DNA of 64,000 bases from Mesobacillus jeotgali (GCF_002874535.1 NZ_CP025025.1:2279526-2343525), one strand, 5' to 3'; shown: positions 1 through 9,599, counted from the stretch's first letter. Notes: generated by a model not told the origin, from the sequence alone. Numbers and translations: made by a program.

Positions 1-2740
1 AAAAAATAAACAAAATTCCAGATGCTGAAAGAATAGCCATATCCCAATACACATGAAGCTGTGCCAGGAAAATGATTTGGATTGTTCCGTAAAAGATCAT
101 CAATAACGGCATCAATGCAGCTAAATCCCATTTCACTCTATGGAGCAAAACCAATATAGCCGCTGCGTAGCCTATAGTAATTCCGAAGAGCAGCCAGCTG
201 TAAGGGTATACTGCCAGGAAGCTTGCTACACCTAACAACGAAATCGGAATAAGGAAATATAAAGTTCTTTTTTTGAAATTTGCGGATGACAATATCCAGA
301 ATACAGTCAACAAAATACTCGTCATCAGGAAAGCATAGTGCCCAGAATCTGATTCAGTAAAATAACTAATACCTGTCTTGATCGCTAAGAATAACGTTGT
401 GAATGCAGCATATAAAAGCGATTTCACCTTCCATTCTTTTTTTACAAAGAAAATACTCGCAGCATAAACTCCAGTAGCAATCACATAGGTTAAGACTGCT
501 TCCTCGCCATAAAGGATGAATTCAATGGCCATTATTGGAACGAGATAAACATGGGCGATCCATGAATATGCGACTGCAAGCCCTCTCTGTTTTTGAAAAA
601 GTAAAGCAGCAGCCCCCAGCAATAACCACCCTCCTCCCGGGATGAGTAAAGACTCTATTGTTGCATTAAAAACCAATATCTCTTCATTAATCGAGTCAAT
701 TGAAATAAGGTACCAGACAAGGCTTACTACACCGGAAAAAAATGCAATAAGTGACTCCTTCGTTACTTTATACAGCAAGAGAGACATCAAGATCCCGCCA
801 AACCAAACTAGCGATTCTCCGTAAATATTAGATATAGGGAATACGAATGTGTAAAACAGGCTTGCTGCATAGAACCCATTGCCACTGAAAAAAGCATTAC
901 GCGCCAGCATGGTTTCCTTTGATTTGCGAAGGCCAATACTGACAACCAATAAAAGAACTCCCGCCAATGCTAAATTTCCTGGCATTCCGAGCAATTCGTT
1001 ATAAAAGCTTGAATGTATCCGTACTTCCTCACCAATTGAAGCTGCTGATAAGCCCAGTGAGACAGGCACTGCCCATTGAGCAATTAATGGCAAAAACGGC
1101 CTGTTGTCTATTTTTTTCAAGACATAAAATGCATAGCTGACCAGCAAGAACATCAGTGCTAGCTCCCACCAATCGAACATGGAAAAAGCAATAAGAATCA
1201 TGAAAAGCATGATCACCATTCCGACATCCCGGGAGCTGGTTTTAATGGCTTGAAGATAACGCATCTTGACCAGCCAGCCTGCAAAAATGAAGAGAATAAA
1301 ACCAATAAAATAAATTGGCAATACAAGGTTTTCGAAACCGATCCATTTCCCCATCTGCAAAACAGCTTCAAACATAGCAGTTGCAAGAAAAATCGGACTT
1401 AGATATTTGAAAATGATGTTTTCGGTGGTATTCGCAAGATAAATGAAGTTAACTGATATGATCAGGTAAGCTGCCACAAGGATAAAGGATGGGTTCTTTG
1501 TGTAAATCATCATCCCTTCAGCTGTGATGAATAAAAAGGCAAGACCTGATACAACTGCACTAGTAATTTGAAAAGCTCTATTCAAGGCGTATTTATCATC
1601 AACGAATCTTGGAATGAACAGAAACACGAAACCTAGAAGTGCATAACCAATTACGCTTACTTCTGTGAATCGCCAATTTTCAAGAATTTGATATGCACCA
1701 TAAATGAACATGGCACTGAAGACAAAATGATACTCTTTATGGCCATTAACAAAAATCATCGAAAGATAGACAATAGCTGTCAAAATCAAATTGAAGCCAT
1801 TGAAAACATGTTCTTCAAAAAAGAAAATCATTAATAAGGTAGACAGGACCAAGTTTGCCTGTGAATAAAGGGCAAGTTCCTTTGTGAACAGCGGCATCTG
1901 ATCTTTCTTTTTAAGCTGGTGGCAGGCTGCAATCAGTAGTGTATTGAATATAATCAACCCAAGGTAAAATCCGTCTGTTTGCAATCCAATCGCACTCAAC
2001 AAGTATGCTGCTGCAATGGATGTCGTAATGAACGTAAACCATACAAACAATCTGGAAGATAGCTTTTTGGCCAGAAACGCATAAATCGGGATCAAAACAC
2101 AACTGCTAATTGTTCCTAAGATGAACCGACCTTCACCATAGAACGATAAATAAGGACCCAGCAATTCAAACCAGCCTAGTGATAAGGTGAAGATTGGCAG
2201 AAAAAGGCTGCCAAGGACAACGAACGCAAAGGCTGTCTTATCGATTTTTATGATCTTGTAGCTCATATAGGCAATTCCGTAAAATAAAGCCGAAACAAGT
2301 GCGATTGACCCAGCCTTCATCCATGGTGTCATACTTTCCCAGTTGCTTGTTGCCACGAACAAACCGCCAATCAATAGCATGATCACCCCAATATTCAAAG
2401 ACCAGGAAATATTCCGTTCACGAATCTCTTCTGCTGATTTCCCTGGTTTGACTTTTACTGGGCGTGGTTTAGGCTGTTGTATTTGTTTCTCCTCCATCGC
2501 AATGTTGGCTGATGACTGAACTTCTTTGCTTTCAGGTTCAAATCCTATAGAATTAGTCCCCTTGTTCCTAGTTGCCATCTCGTTCTCCTGCCGGTCCTTT
2601 GCCAGCAAATCAAGAAAATATTCATTATGGGCTTCTGATACACTTTTGTATACCTCTGGTGAAACATAACCTAATTCTTTTAAATTATAGAGCTCATTTC
2701 GGAAAATCCTGCGTCTTTCCTCTTTAGGAGCATGTTCCAT
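1..2740 (-). CDS. Large polytopic membrane protein (C-terminus outside window)
   Basis: An open frame runs from an ATG at 2740 (preceded by a GGGGG Shine-Dalgarno element) to the left edge of the window, about 913 residues, so the C-terminus is missing. The first ~135 residues are hydrophilic, with an N-terminal start MEHAPKEERRRIFRNELYNL and a Gln/Lys/Pro-rich linker; the rest is an almost unbroken series of hydrophobic helices, well over twenty. This build resembles the very large membrane proteins annotated in Bacillus as DUF2157-like or SCO7613 C-terminal-domain proteins, whose function is unknown. It stands alone, with a possible sigma-A promoter just upstream. No catalytic motif was recognised, so only a membrane location can be inferred. 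Confidence 0.7.
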   Translation of the reverse strand, partial: MEHAPKEERRRIFRNELYNLKELGYVSPEVYKSVSEAHNEYFLDLLAKDRQENEMATRNKGTNSIGFEPESKEVQSSANIAMEEKQIQQPKPRPVKVKPGKSAEEIRERNISWSLNIGVIMLLIGGLFVATSNWESMTPWMKAGSIALVSALFYGIAYMSYKIIKIDKTAFAFVVLGSLFLPIFTLSLGWFELLGPYLSFYGEGRFILGTISSCVLIPIYAFLAKKLSSRLFVWFTFITTSIAAAYLLSAIGLQTDGFYLGLIIFNTLLIAACHQLKKKDQMPLFTKELALYSQANLVLSTLLMIFFFEEHVFNGFNLILTAIVYLSMIFVNGHKEYHFVFSAMFIYGAYQILENWRFTEVSVIGYALLGFVFLFIPRFVDDKYALNRAFQITSAVVSGLAFLFITAEGMMIYTKNPSFILVAAYLIISVNFIYLANTTENIIFKYLSPIFLATAMFEAVLQMGKWIGFENLVLPIYFIGFILFIFAGWLVKMRYLQAIKTSSRDVGMVIMLFMILIAFSMFDWWELALMFLLVSYAFYVLKKIDNRPFLPLIAQWAVPVSLGLSAASIGEEVRIHSSFYNELLGMPGNLALAGVLLLVVSIGLRKSKETMLARNAFFSGNGFYAASLFYTFVFPISNIYGESLVWFGGILMSLLLYKVTKESLIAFFSGVVSLVWYLISIDSINEEILVFNATIESLLIPGGGWLLLGAAALLFQKQRGLAVAYSWIAHVYLVPIMAIEFILYGEEAVLTYVIATGVYAASIFFVKKEWKVKSLLYAAFTTLFLAIKTGISYFTESDSGHYAFLMTSILLTVFWILSSANFKKRTLYFLIPISLLGVASFLAVYPYSWLLFGITIGYAAAILVLLHRVKWDLAALMPLLMIFYGTIQIIFLAQLHVYWDMAILSASGILFIF

Positions 2741-2787
2741 TTTTATCCCCCAATTCCTATTTAATCCACCTTGAATCTTTTAGTGTA

Positions 2788-2815
2788 ATTTTACACCTTT
2801 TATAAAATAATTCAA
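2788..2815 (-). promoter_or_regulatory. Possible sigma-A promoter of the large membrane protein
   Basis: Reading the minus strand, TTGAAT (2815-2810) and TAAAAT (2793-2788) are separated by 16 nt and lie about 50 nt upstream of the start codon at 2740. The match is moderate and unsupported by other evidence. Confidence 0.35.
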
Positions 2816-3025
2816 CATGAAAAATAAAAAATCAAAAATGATTTTTCGACAATTTTCTATTCCAACATTGCACATGCACCTTTATAATAGTGTAAGTATG
2901 TTTACAGGTTGTTTATTTTGACAAAGTGTCCTTCTTCCCCCATTCTGTTCAATTAATAAGTTTCAGAATCAGGACACTTAAACCACTCTGGTAAAAAACT
3001 AATCAAAAGATTACGAGGTAAGAAG

Positions 3026-3385
3026 ATGACTGATTTTTTATGGTTAATGTATTTAGGATTTATGGGCACGACGGCAATTTGGTTTTTGATCAAGGGTAAA
3101 TATAAAAACAATATCACCAGGCTTGATTTTGTCATTTCAATCATCACTTGGCTTGGTTTATTTGGATTTGTTACTGAAACAGAAATGCTAACCCCTCTAG
3201 TATGGAAAATCGTCTTCGTTTTCGGTCTCATTTGGGATGTGATTTTTACAATATTCTTTGCGGAGCGGTTTGCAGGGGATTTTGGTCTGGAAGAAGAGGA
3301 AGAACCCATGCCGCTTGCAGCTAAACTGAGTGGATTGATATTTGTACTGCCCCTTTATTACGGGATATTCCGATATGCTTTTTAA
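3026..3385 (+). CDS. Small membrane protein of unknown function
   Basis: This 119-residue protein starts at an ATG preceded by GAGGTAAGA. It has about four hydrophobic segments: the N-terminal 20 residues, residues ~35-50, ~57-75 and ~98-115. An acidic run (EEEEE, residues ~92-96) lies before the last helix. No family was recognised. It is a single-gene unit: an intrinsic terminator overlaps its stop codon, and the next gene on the right is convergent. The good ribosome site and the terminator directly after it argue that it is a real gene. Confidence 0.65.
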   Translation: MTDFLWLMYLGFMGTTAIWFLIKGKYKNNITRLDFVISIITWLGLFGFVTETEMLTPLVWKIVFVFGLIWDVIFTIFFAERFAGDFGLEEEEEPMPLAAKLSGLIFVLPLYYGIFRYAF

Positions 3386-3407
3386 AACGGCTTAGGCCGT
3401 TTTTTTT
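3384..3407 (+). terminator. Intrinsic terminator
   Basis: An 8-bp stem AAAACGGC/GCCGTTTT with a TTAG loop is followed by a run of T. It overlaps the stop codon of the small membrane protein gene. Confidence 0.85.
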
Positions 3408-3510
3408 GTTGCTTCCCTGAAGTTATACCGAAATAATAGTATCGTTTTTTAATATAACAATAGCCTATTCGGAGGCTGAAAAAGCATAAATCACCGGTAT
3501 TTCCCCACTT

Positions 3511-3530
3511 TATTAGTACCAGATACTAAT
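3511..3530. repeat. Inverted repeat ATTAGTA-N5-TACTAAT
   Basis: Perfect 7-nt arms with a 5-nt spacer lie in the intergenic space between convergent genes; imperfect pairing extends it outward (CACT...AGTG). There is no T-run, so a protein-binding site or an RNA hairpin are both possible. Confidence 0.4.
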
Positions 3531-3590
3531 AGTGGTAATTGGTGTATTTTCCAGGAGGACACTTCGTTTTTTTTTGGATTCAGTTGAATA

Positions 3591-3612
3591 AATAAAGGAT
3601 AAAACCTTTATT
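3591..3612 (-). terminator. Weak terminator-like hairpin downstream of yoxD
   Basis: On the minus strand AATAAAGG-N6-CCTTTATT forms an 8-bp AU-rich stem followed by TATTC, 20 nt after the yoxD stop. Its T-tract is poor. Confidence 0.35.
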
Positions 3613-3631
3613 GGTTCTATCCTCATAATGA

Positions 3632-4348
3632 TTATGGATTTGTAGACCACATTCCAGCAGTCTTAATGAAAACGCGGCGGTTCAACTTTAATTGCGCTAC
3701 CATTAACTCGGCCAGATCTTCAGGCTGCATGACTTTATCCGGATTGCCATCTGTTAAATTCGTCTCAATCGCCAGATCAGTAGCTACGGTACTTGGAGTA
3801 AGCGCGCTGACACGGATGTTATGCTTTCGAACTTCAAGCATTAGCGATTCAGTCAACCCTAGTACCCCGAACTTTGATGCGCTATATGCACTTGTTACCG
3901 GCGCTCCCTTTTGCCCTGCAGTTGACGCAACATTGATTATGTCACCTGTCTTCCGCTCAATCATTCCTGGCAGGACCGCACGAGTCACATAGTATGTTCC
4001 CATCAAGTTGACGTGGATGATTTTTTCCCACTCCTGTGGCTCCAAATCAAGAAAGCCACCAAATTTTGCGATTCCCGCATTGTTAATCAGAATATCTATT
4101 GGGCCGATTTCTTCTGTTACATGCTCGACAGCGTGCTGTATAGATTCGATGTCAGATACATCAGCGACAGCTCCAGAAACATTTACCCCATATTCCTCAA
4201 GTTCAGTTGTAACCTTCTCCAGATTGGCAAGTGTTAACCCAATCATGCCAATATTAACGCCTTCTTTTGCCAGAGCTATAGCTGCAGCCCGGCCGATGCC
4301 TCTGCCAGCACCCGTAATCAGCGCTGTTTTTCCTTTTAAAGATTCCAT
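3632..4348 (-). CDS. yoxD: YoxD-type short-chain dehydrogenase/reductase (FabG-like)
   Basis: At 238 residues this matches the length of B. subtilis YoxD, and it aligns by eye along its whole length with what I recall of that protein, including the C-terminal ending [12 protein letters not shown]. Classical SDR features are visible: the Rossmann motif TGAGRGIG (residues ~12-19), NNAG (~88-91), the catalytic Ser in NVASTAG, and YSASK (~153-157). It is a cytosolic NAD(P)H-dependent oxidoreductase; it is often annotated as 3-oxoacyl-ACP reductase, but its substrate is not established. The ATG is preceded by AAAGGAG. It is monocistronic, with a convergent small gene to its left and a separate transcription unit to its right. 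Confidence 0.88.
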   Translation of the reverse strand: MESLKGKTALITGAGRGIGRAAAIALAKEGVNIGMIGLTLANLEKVTTELEEYGVNVSGAVADVSDIESIQHAVEHVTEEIGPIDILINNAGIAKFGGFLDLEPQEWEKIIHVNLMGTYYVTRAVLPGMIERKTGDIINVASTAGQKGAPVTSAYSASKFGVLGLTESLMLEVRKHNIRVSALTPSTVATDLAIETNLTDGNPDKVMQPEDLAELMVAQLKLNRRVFIKTAGMWSTNP

Positions 4349-4455
4349 ATGAAACTCCTTTCAATTATGTAGTCAAGGGTTAATTATAGAAAATCTTATC
4401 GGTGAAAACAAATCTTGTGACTCATTTTAAAAAATGGCAAACGCTTTGCTCAGAA

Positions 4456-4487
4456 CAAAAAACCAGCAGTAAAGGATCACTGCTGGT
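4456..4487 (-). terminator. Intrinsic terminator of the GNAT/nitrilase unit
   Basis: On the minus strand ACCAGCAGT-N8-ACTGCTGGT (perfect 9-bp stem) is followed by TTTTTTG, 8 nt past the stop codon of the acetyltransferase gene. Confidence 0.88.
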
Positions 4488-4494
4488 CTGCACA

Positions 4495-5166
4495 TTATAA
4501 TGGCAACAATGCCACGGTTTCTTTATTTTTCAGCTGATCCACCATCTTATTCCACTTTTCTGGCTTCCTTTCGAGAACGGAATAATAAGTGGTTATGAAA
4601 TCTGTAATTAACGCTGCAGGTAATTCATGAGTATTCTCATCAGTCGGCATAAAGCATAGATCCAGTCCCTCTACTGATTCTCCGTCATTTTCCCATGATG
4701 GATGTACGTATTCCATATCCAGACGCTTATACCCAAGGTGAGATAATACTTCACGCCTTACAAACGGGTCCATCGTTTTTACCCCGCCAAAATCATGATC
4801 TGTCTTACGGTACGGATCATAAATTTCTGCGAACATCCCAAACAATTCTACCCCTTGTTCACCAGCGAGTTTCTGCAGGTCTTCCATTCTTTTATTTGCA
4901 AGGAATCTACCGAGACTTAGTCCAGGTTTTCCGACAATGGTAAAGTCAGTCATCGCTATATTCCAGTCAGGGTAATAGCGGTATTCAGTTACGCCGACCA
5001 CTTCATTCCCATGTACAGCAGCAAAAACCCTGATGCCTGGATCTTCGAGTGGTCCTTTCCATAAATCAAACTCCAATACTTCCTCAGGAGGGAAGACTTC
5101 CTTCATTAAGTCATGGAGCTTTGCAAAGAGTGGATCATCAATACTGTTAACGCGGATATATTCCAT
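4495..5166 (-). CDS. GNAT-family N-acetyltransferase
   Basis: This 223-residue protein has a GNAT-like N-terminal half: an alpha/beta start MEYIRVNSIDDPLF, a central strand VFAAVHGNEVVGVTEYRYYP, and a region resembling the acetyl-CoA loop around GLSLGRFLANKRM (residues ~83-95). The acetyl acceptor cannot be read from sequence. It lies 20 nt downstream of a nitrilase-superfamily gene in the same orientation and shares its terminator. In B. subtilis YhcX a GNAT domain and a nitrilase domain occur in one polypeptide; here they are two separate genes, which suggests a joint role in processing an amide or amino compound. The ATG has a GGAG Shine-Dalgarno element 8 nt upstream. Confidence 0.75.
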   Translation of the reverse strand: MEYIRVNSIDDPLFAKLHDLMKEVFPPEEVLEFDLWKGPLEDPGIRVFAAVHGNEVVGVTEYRYYPDWNIAMTDFTIVGKPGLSLGRFLANKRMEDLQKLAGEQGVELFGMFAEIYDPYRKTDHDFGGVKTMDPFVRREVLSHLGYKRLDMEYVHPSWENDGESVEGLDLCFMPTDENTHELPAALITDFITTYYSVLERKPEKWNKMVDQLKNKETVALLPL

Positions 5167-5186
5167 GAAGAGTGCTCCTTATCGTT

Positions 5187-6059
5187 TTAGATTTTTTCTG
5201 CTTGTTCCCAGTCTGGATAAAGGTCAGTCCGGCGGTCACGCCAGGTTGTAACAGATCCGCGTTCGCGTACTTCGTACAATAGCTCCAAATCAAGGTCTGC
5301 TGTCACAATCATATCATTATTGAGTTCACCTTCAACTTGAAGGCCTTTAGGAGGAAATGGTATATCATTCGGCGTAATGACTGCCGCCTGGCCAAAGTTT
5401 GCTCGCATGAAATCGACAGTCGGCAATGCTCCTACTGTTCCTGTCAAAACCACATAAACCTGGTTTTCTATAGCTCGTGCATGGCTTGTGTATCGTACAC
5501 GATGAAAACCGTGACGGTCATCTGTACAAGATGGAACGAAAATGACATCTGCACCTTTTGCTTTAGCCATCCTTACGATTTCAGGAAACTCAATATCATA
5601 GCAAGTCAATAGCGCGATGCGTCCTTTCACTGTATCAAATACCCTGAAATCCTCTCCCGCACTCATATTCCACTCATTTACCTCAGTAGGTGTAATATGA
5701 AGCTTCGCCTGCTCGACGATTCTGCCATCCGGGTAAAACATGTGTGCGACATTATAGAGCTTGCCTTCCCGGGCAACGACATGTGTACCGCCAATGATGT
5801 GTATCCCTGTTTCCGTTGCGAAATTCCGGAACAGATTTAAATATTGTTCGGTAAAACCAGGGAGTTCATTGATGGTCAGCCTCGTACCCTGCTCACTGCC
5901 GATTGATAATAATTGAGTAGTAAAGAACTCTGGAAACAAAACGAATTCTGATCCATACTCCTGTGCTGTTTTTACGTAATGCTCACATTGATGAGCAAAC
6001 TCTTCGAACGACCTGATCGTGTGAAGATGGTATTGGACTGCGGAAACTCTCATTTTCAT
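5187..6059 (-). CDS. Carbon-nitrogen hydrolase (nitrilase superfamily)
   Basis: At 290 residues this has the usual length of the family. The Glu-Lys-Cys catalytic triad is visible: Glu in LFPEFFTTQ (~residue 44), Lys in AKLHITPTE (~119) and Cys in LLTCYDIEFPE (~153). Such enzymes hydrolyse C-N bonds in amides, nitriles or N-carbamoyl compounds in the cytosol; the substrate cannot be assigned. The gene is first in a two-gene unit with the GNAT gene that follows and resembles the C-terminal half of YhcX-type fusion proteins. The start ATG at 6059 has an AGGGGG element upstream; a second ATG two codons later is an alternative. Confidence 0.85.
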   Translation of the reverse strand: MKMRVSAVQYHLHTIRSFEEFAHQCEHYVKTAQEYGSEFVLFPEFFTTQLLSIGSEQGTRLTINELPGFTEQYLNLFRNFATETGIHIIGGTHVVAREGKLYNVAHMFYPDGRIVEQAKLHITPTEVNEWNMSAGEDFRVFDTVKGRIALLTCYDIEFPEIVRMAKAKGADVIFVPSCTDDRHGFHRVRYTSHARAIENQVYVVLTGTVGALPTVDFMRANFGQAAVITPNDIPFPPKGLQVEGELNNDMIVTADLDLELLYEVRERGSVTTWRDRRTDLYPDWEQAEKI

Positions 6060-6227
6060 CCATCATTCCCCCTGTATCTATAAACATATTTCATCTTGAA
6101 TTCAAATTTTCGGAAATACGAAAATCATTATATAGCATTTTACTTTTTATGAATACATTTTTCATTAAAATCGGGAAAAAAATTTACCATCTTTTAAACT
6201 TCAAAAAACAGTTCCTTCCACCAATTG

Positions 6228-6261
6228 ATTAGATTATAATCTAATTAGATTAACATATAAT
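6228..6261 (+). promoter_or_regulatory. Overlapping palindromes over a -10 box upstream of the MFS gene
   Basis: An 18-nt perfect palindrome (6228-6245, centre TTATAA) overlaps a second 16-nt palindrome TAATCTAATTAGATTA (6237-6252). The half-site ATTAGATT occurs at 6228 and 6244, and a near copy TTAGATTT follows at 6261. A consensus -10 box TATAAT sits at 6235-6240, inside the first palindrome, and another TATAAT is at 6256-6261. This is the layout expected of a repressor operator, but no regulator gene is adjacent. Confidence 0.5.
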
Positions 6262-6280
6262 TAGATTTATGGAGGACACT

Positions 6281-7507
6281 ATGTTTAAAACATTTCGTCT
6301 GGAGAAATCGTACCGCAAACTATTCTTTGCTGGAATAATTAATGGTATAGGTGATCGATTCAGCCAGGTAGCGTTGTTAGCTTTGATATTGCAAATGACT
6401 GGTTCTGGCCTGTCGGTCGGGATTACAATGGCTCTCAGGATGATTCCTTTTTTATTCTTCAGCCCTTTAAGCAGCGGCCTTGCCAGGAAATTCGGAAGAA
6501 AGAATATCATGATTTTTACGGACCTAGCCAGAGCAGTATTAGCCTTGTCTTTTCTGGCTGTCAACAATCCTGCAGATATATGGATTGTTTATGTCGCATC
6601 TTTCATGCTGGCCTCAGGAGAAGCAATCTACGCACCGATCAGGAAATCAAGCATCCCTGCCATTGTTTCATCTAAATCATTAAAAGACATAAATGGATGG
6701 GAACAGGTATTAATTGGGATTGTTTTAATCATTGGGGCACTAAGTGGCGGAATTGTCTCATACTTTCTAGGAGCCAAAGCAGCTTTTCTGCTTAATATAT
6801 TGTCCTTTTTAGCTGCCGGCTGGATTTTATCGACCTTGCCTTCCCTTGGCGATAAAATTAATAATCAACAAGTCAGTAAACTTAACTCAGAAAAGTACAG
6901 CGAATTGCTCCCTGTGATTGCGGCTTCATCCTTCCTGTTAATGTTGATGATGTTCGAGTTGATCATCCCGCTGATTAACGGGATTGAGAATGTATTATTA
7001 AGCGTGTATGCCGTTGAAACGTTTAAAAAAGCTGACCTGGGAGTAGGGATCTTTTACAGTGTTCTTGGTCTGGGTTTAATGATCAGTCCATTATTGACTA
7101 AGATGGTTAAAAAGAGATTTCTATTATTTTCTTTCATTTGCATAATAGGAGAAGGTTTATTCTTGACTTCGATAAGCAAGACAGAAGCTTTCTGGGTTGC
7201 CGCTGTTTTATTTGGCGTGACCGCAATATTCAGCGGTGTCGGTAACGCCCTTCTAGATACGGTGGCAATGGAGACCATTCCTTCAAAATGGCATGGAATG
7301 TACTTTGGCATTACTAGCATGCTGTCCAATACATTCATCGGGGCATCTATGTTCTTTACCGGTATGGCACTGGAATGGTTCGACCCAAGATTGGTGGGTA
7401 TGATTGGGGGAATCATGTATATTTTTGCCGGAACCTTGTTCTTGATATGGTCCCTTAAATATAGTGTGAAACAAGAGAAAGCAAAATTAATGAAAATAGT
7501 GGTGTAA
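6281..7507 (+). CDS. MFS transporter, probable drug or small-molecule exporter
   Basis: This is a 12-helix major facilitator of about 408 residues. It carries the family pattern in the loop between helices 2 and 3 (GLARKFGRKNIM, residues ~66-77, resembling GxLaDrxGrkxxl) and a large central loop before helix 7. The set of helices and the GIGDRFSQVALLAL start resemble the group of exporters related to EntS-like and macrolide efflux proteins; the substrate is unknown. I chose the ATG at 6281 because GGAGG lies 5 nt before it, whereas the in-frame ATG at 6269 has no ribosome site. The gene has its own palindromic promoter region and a strong terminator, so it is monocistronic and probably inducible. 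Confidence 0.82.
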   Translation: MFKTFRLEKSYRKLFFAGIINGIGDRFSQVALLALILQMTGSGLSVGITMALRMIPFLFFSPLSSGLARKFGRKNIMIFTDLARAVLALSFLAVNNPADIWIVYVASFMLASGEAIYAPIRKSSIPAIVSSKSLKDINGWEQVLIGIVLIIGALSGGIVSYFLGAKAAFLLNILSFLAAGWILSTLPSLGDKINNQQVSKLNSEKYSELLPVIAASSFLLMLMMFELIIPLINGIENVLLSVYAVETFKKADLGVGIFYSVLGLGLMISPLLTKMVKKRFLLFSFICIIGEGLFLTSISKTEAFWVAAVLFGVTAIFSGVGNALLDTVAMETIPSKWHGMYFGITSMLSNTFIGASMFFTGMALEWFDPRLVGMIGGIMYIFAGTLFLIWSLKYSVKQEKAKLMKIVV

Positions 7508-7510
7508 TTA

Positions 7511-7553
7511 AAACAACAGGTCCATCGTTTAGAAGCCGATGGACCTGTTGTTT
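7511..7553. terminator. Bidirectional intrinsic terminator
   Basis: A perfect 17-bp stem begins AAACAACAGGTCC and has a 9-nt loop. It lies between the convergent MFS and PAS-GGDEF genes, and on the minus strand the stem is followed by TTTTAATT. Confidence 0.88.
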
Positions 7554-7565
7554 ACAAAAACCTTA

Positions 7566-9599
7566 TCAATCTCTGTTCTCACATACTTCAATCCTGTTAC
7601 GGCCGTTTTGCTTAGCCTTATATAATGCCCGGTCTGCGAATTCAAGAACCAGCTTCAGTTCATTTGGGTTCATAGGGGTAACGCATGATAGACCAATACT
7701 GATTGTTACAATCTCACTCACTTTGGAGTTTTTGTGTTCAATATTCATTGCCTGGATGGTTGACTGGAAATCCTCAGCTAACTGTGATGCTTTTCGTGCC
7801 TCTGTATTAGGCAGGACAACAGCGAATTCTTCGCCCCCATATCTTGCAGCGAAATAACCTTTTTCATGGAAAAATCGTTCAAGCTCACGGGCAACTGACT
7901 TCAAGCAGTCATCCCCCTGGATATGCCCATATGTGTCATTATATTTTTTAAAATAGTCAATATCCAGAAGAAGCAAGGATACTGGCGTTTTATGCTTGCA
8001 AGCGAAATCCCATTCTGTCTTAAGGAATTCGTCAAAGGCCCTCCGGTTATAGATTTCGGTCAACCCATCAAGAGAGGAAAGCTTCTTCAGGAGTGAATTA
8101 CTTTCTCTTAACTGATTTTCAATCATTCTCCTGGCACTTACATCCCTTGTGGCGAACATCATTCCTGAAGCCTTGCCTGATTTGTCCTTCACGGGCCTGA
8201 CTGTAGTTTCTGCCCATATATATCCGCCGTTTTTATGCAGCAATCTATAGCTCGACGTTACTATGCCACTTAATTCCTTAGGATTTCCATATTGCCCAAG
8301 CAAGCTTTGGCGATCTTCGGGATGAATTTTCTTGTAAATATTTGTTCCAATCAATTCATCGTTACTGTACCCAAGAATTCCCTTGCTTGAAGGAGATATA
8401 TACATAATAATTCCTTCACTTGAAAGCCTTCCAATCATATCTGATGAATTTTCAGCGATAAAGCGATACTGCTCTTCACTTTCACGCAAAGCTCTTTCCA
8501 TGCTTTTACGCTTTGTAATTTCCTTTATAACTGTTAAAACAGCTTTTTCTCCCTGATACGTAATCAAAGAAGAAGATACTTCAATATCTATATATGAATC
8601 TCCCTTTTTCAGCTGCTCTTCAAAACTAATTACAGACTTTTGATTAAAATCAATTTTAGAAGCCATATTCGGATACTCGCTGAAAAAAGAACTCACAGGT
8701 TTACCAATTACCTCTTTCAAATTTACTCCAAATAAGGCCTCAGTATGTGGATTTGCATAGGCAATCTTATCAAATTGCGAGAGAATGATTGCATTCGGAG
8801 ATAGTTCAACCACCGTCCTGAACTGTTCCTCGCGTTCTTTGAGCTGCTGGGACAGCATTTCCACTTCTGTAAGGTCAGTATACACAGCAAGGTAATTCAC
8901 CAGTTCGCTGTCTTTGTTCAAAATTGAAAAGATATTTACCTTCATTAAATAATGGCTGCCATCTTTACGCTTGTTCCATAACTCGCCTTCCCAGCAACCC
9001 CTGGTCAAAATAGAGTCCCACATTCTCTTATAAAAAATCGGAGTGTAGCTGTGTGACTTCCATATTCTCGGGTTTTTCCCAATCACATTTTCCATATGGT
9101 AGCCTGTCAATCGAGTAAAAGAATCACTTACAGCCTGTATCATGCCATCTGGAGTAGTGATGACAATTCCTTTATTTGCGCTAAGAATAAGTGATCCGTT
9201 CTCATCAGGATAATCGTTATCAATAGTAGTGGGCGTTATGAAGCTAAGGCAGGTTTTCATTGCCGATTCTCCATTAAATATCGTGTTTTCAGAACTAACC
9301 TGAAAATCCATTGGAATACCATTAATTAAGAGCCTCATTATACTAGCTTGCAGAATCGCTCCTTGTTCGATCGCGGCGATTCTTTTTGTAATTGTTTCTT
9401 GGTTAGTGCTTGATAAAAAGGAGAATATTGATTTCCCGATTATTTCACCTGGATATTTGTACCCGAGCAACTGAGTGCCGCCTTCATCTATGGAAATGAT
9501 GATTGAATTTTTATGTATGCAAACAAAATAGGGTGACAAATTATTGGCGGCTAATGTATCTTCAACAATTGTCTGAGTGCATCTTTCCTTTACCGTCAT
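7566..9599 (-). CDS. Multi-PAS sensor diguanylate cyclase (PAS-PAS-PAS-PAS-GGDEF)
   Basis: This 677-residue soluble protein has about four PAS-type modules (approximately residues 15-120, 135-250, 260-370 and 375-495) and a C-terminal GGDEF domain (~510-675). The active-site motif is GGEEF (588-592). It should make cyclic di-GMP from GTP in response to signals sensed by the PAS domains. There is no EAL or HD-GYP domain, no membrane segment, and no RxxD inhibitory site five residues before GGEEF, so product inhibition through the I-site is not expected. The start ATG has AAGGAG upstream. It is monocistronic, and a second cyclase of a different build lies at 31.5 kb. Confidence 0.9.
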   Translation of the reverse strand: MTVKERCTQTIVEDTLAANNLSPYFVCIHKNSIIISIDEGGTQLLGYKYPGEIIGKSIFSFLSSTNQETITKRIAAIEQGAILQASIMRLLINGIPMDFQVSSENTIFNGESAMKTCLSFITPTTIDNDYPDENGSLILSANKGIVITTPDGMIQAVSDSFTRLTGYHMENVIGKNPRIWKSHSYTPIFYKRMWDSILTRGCWEGELWNKRKDGSHYLMKVNIFSILNKDSELVNYLAVYTDLTEVEMLSQQLKEREEQFRTVVELSPNAIILSQFDKIAYANPHTEALFGVNLKEVIGKPVSSFFSEYPNMASKIDFNQKSVISFEEQLKKGDSYIDIEVSSSLITYQGEKAVLTVIKEITKRKSMERALRESEEQYRFIAENSSDMIGRLSSEGIIMYISPSSKGILGYSNDELIGTNIYKKIHPEDRQSLLGQYGNPKELSGIVTSSYRLLHKNGGYIWAETTVRPVKDKSGKASGMMFATRDVSARRMIENQLRESNSLLKKLSSLDGLTEIYNRRAFDEFLKTEWDFACKHKTPVSLLLLDIDYFKKYNDTYGHIQGDDCLKSVARELERFFHEKGYFAARYGGEEFAVVLPNTEARKASQLAEDFQSTIQAMNIEHKNSKVSEIVTISIGLSCVTPMNPNELKLVLEFADRALYKAKQNGRNRIEVCENRD

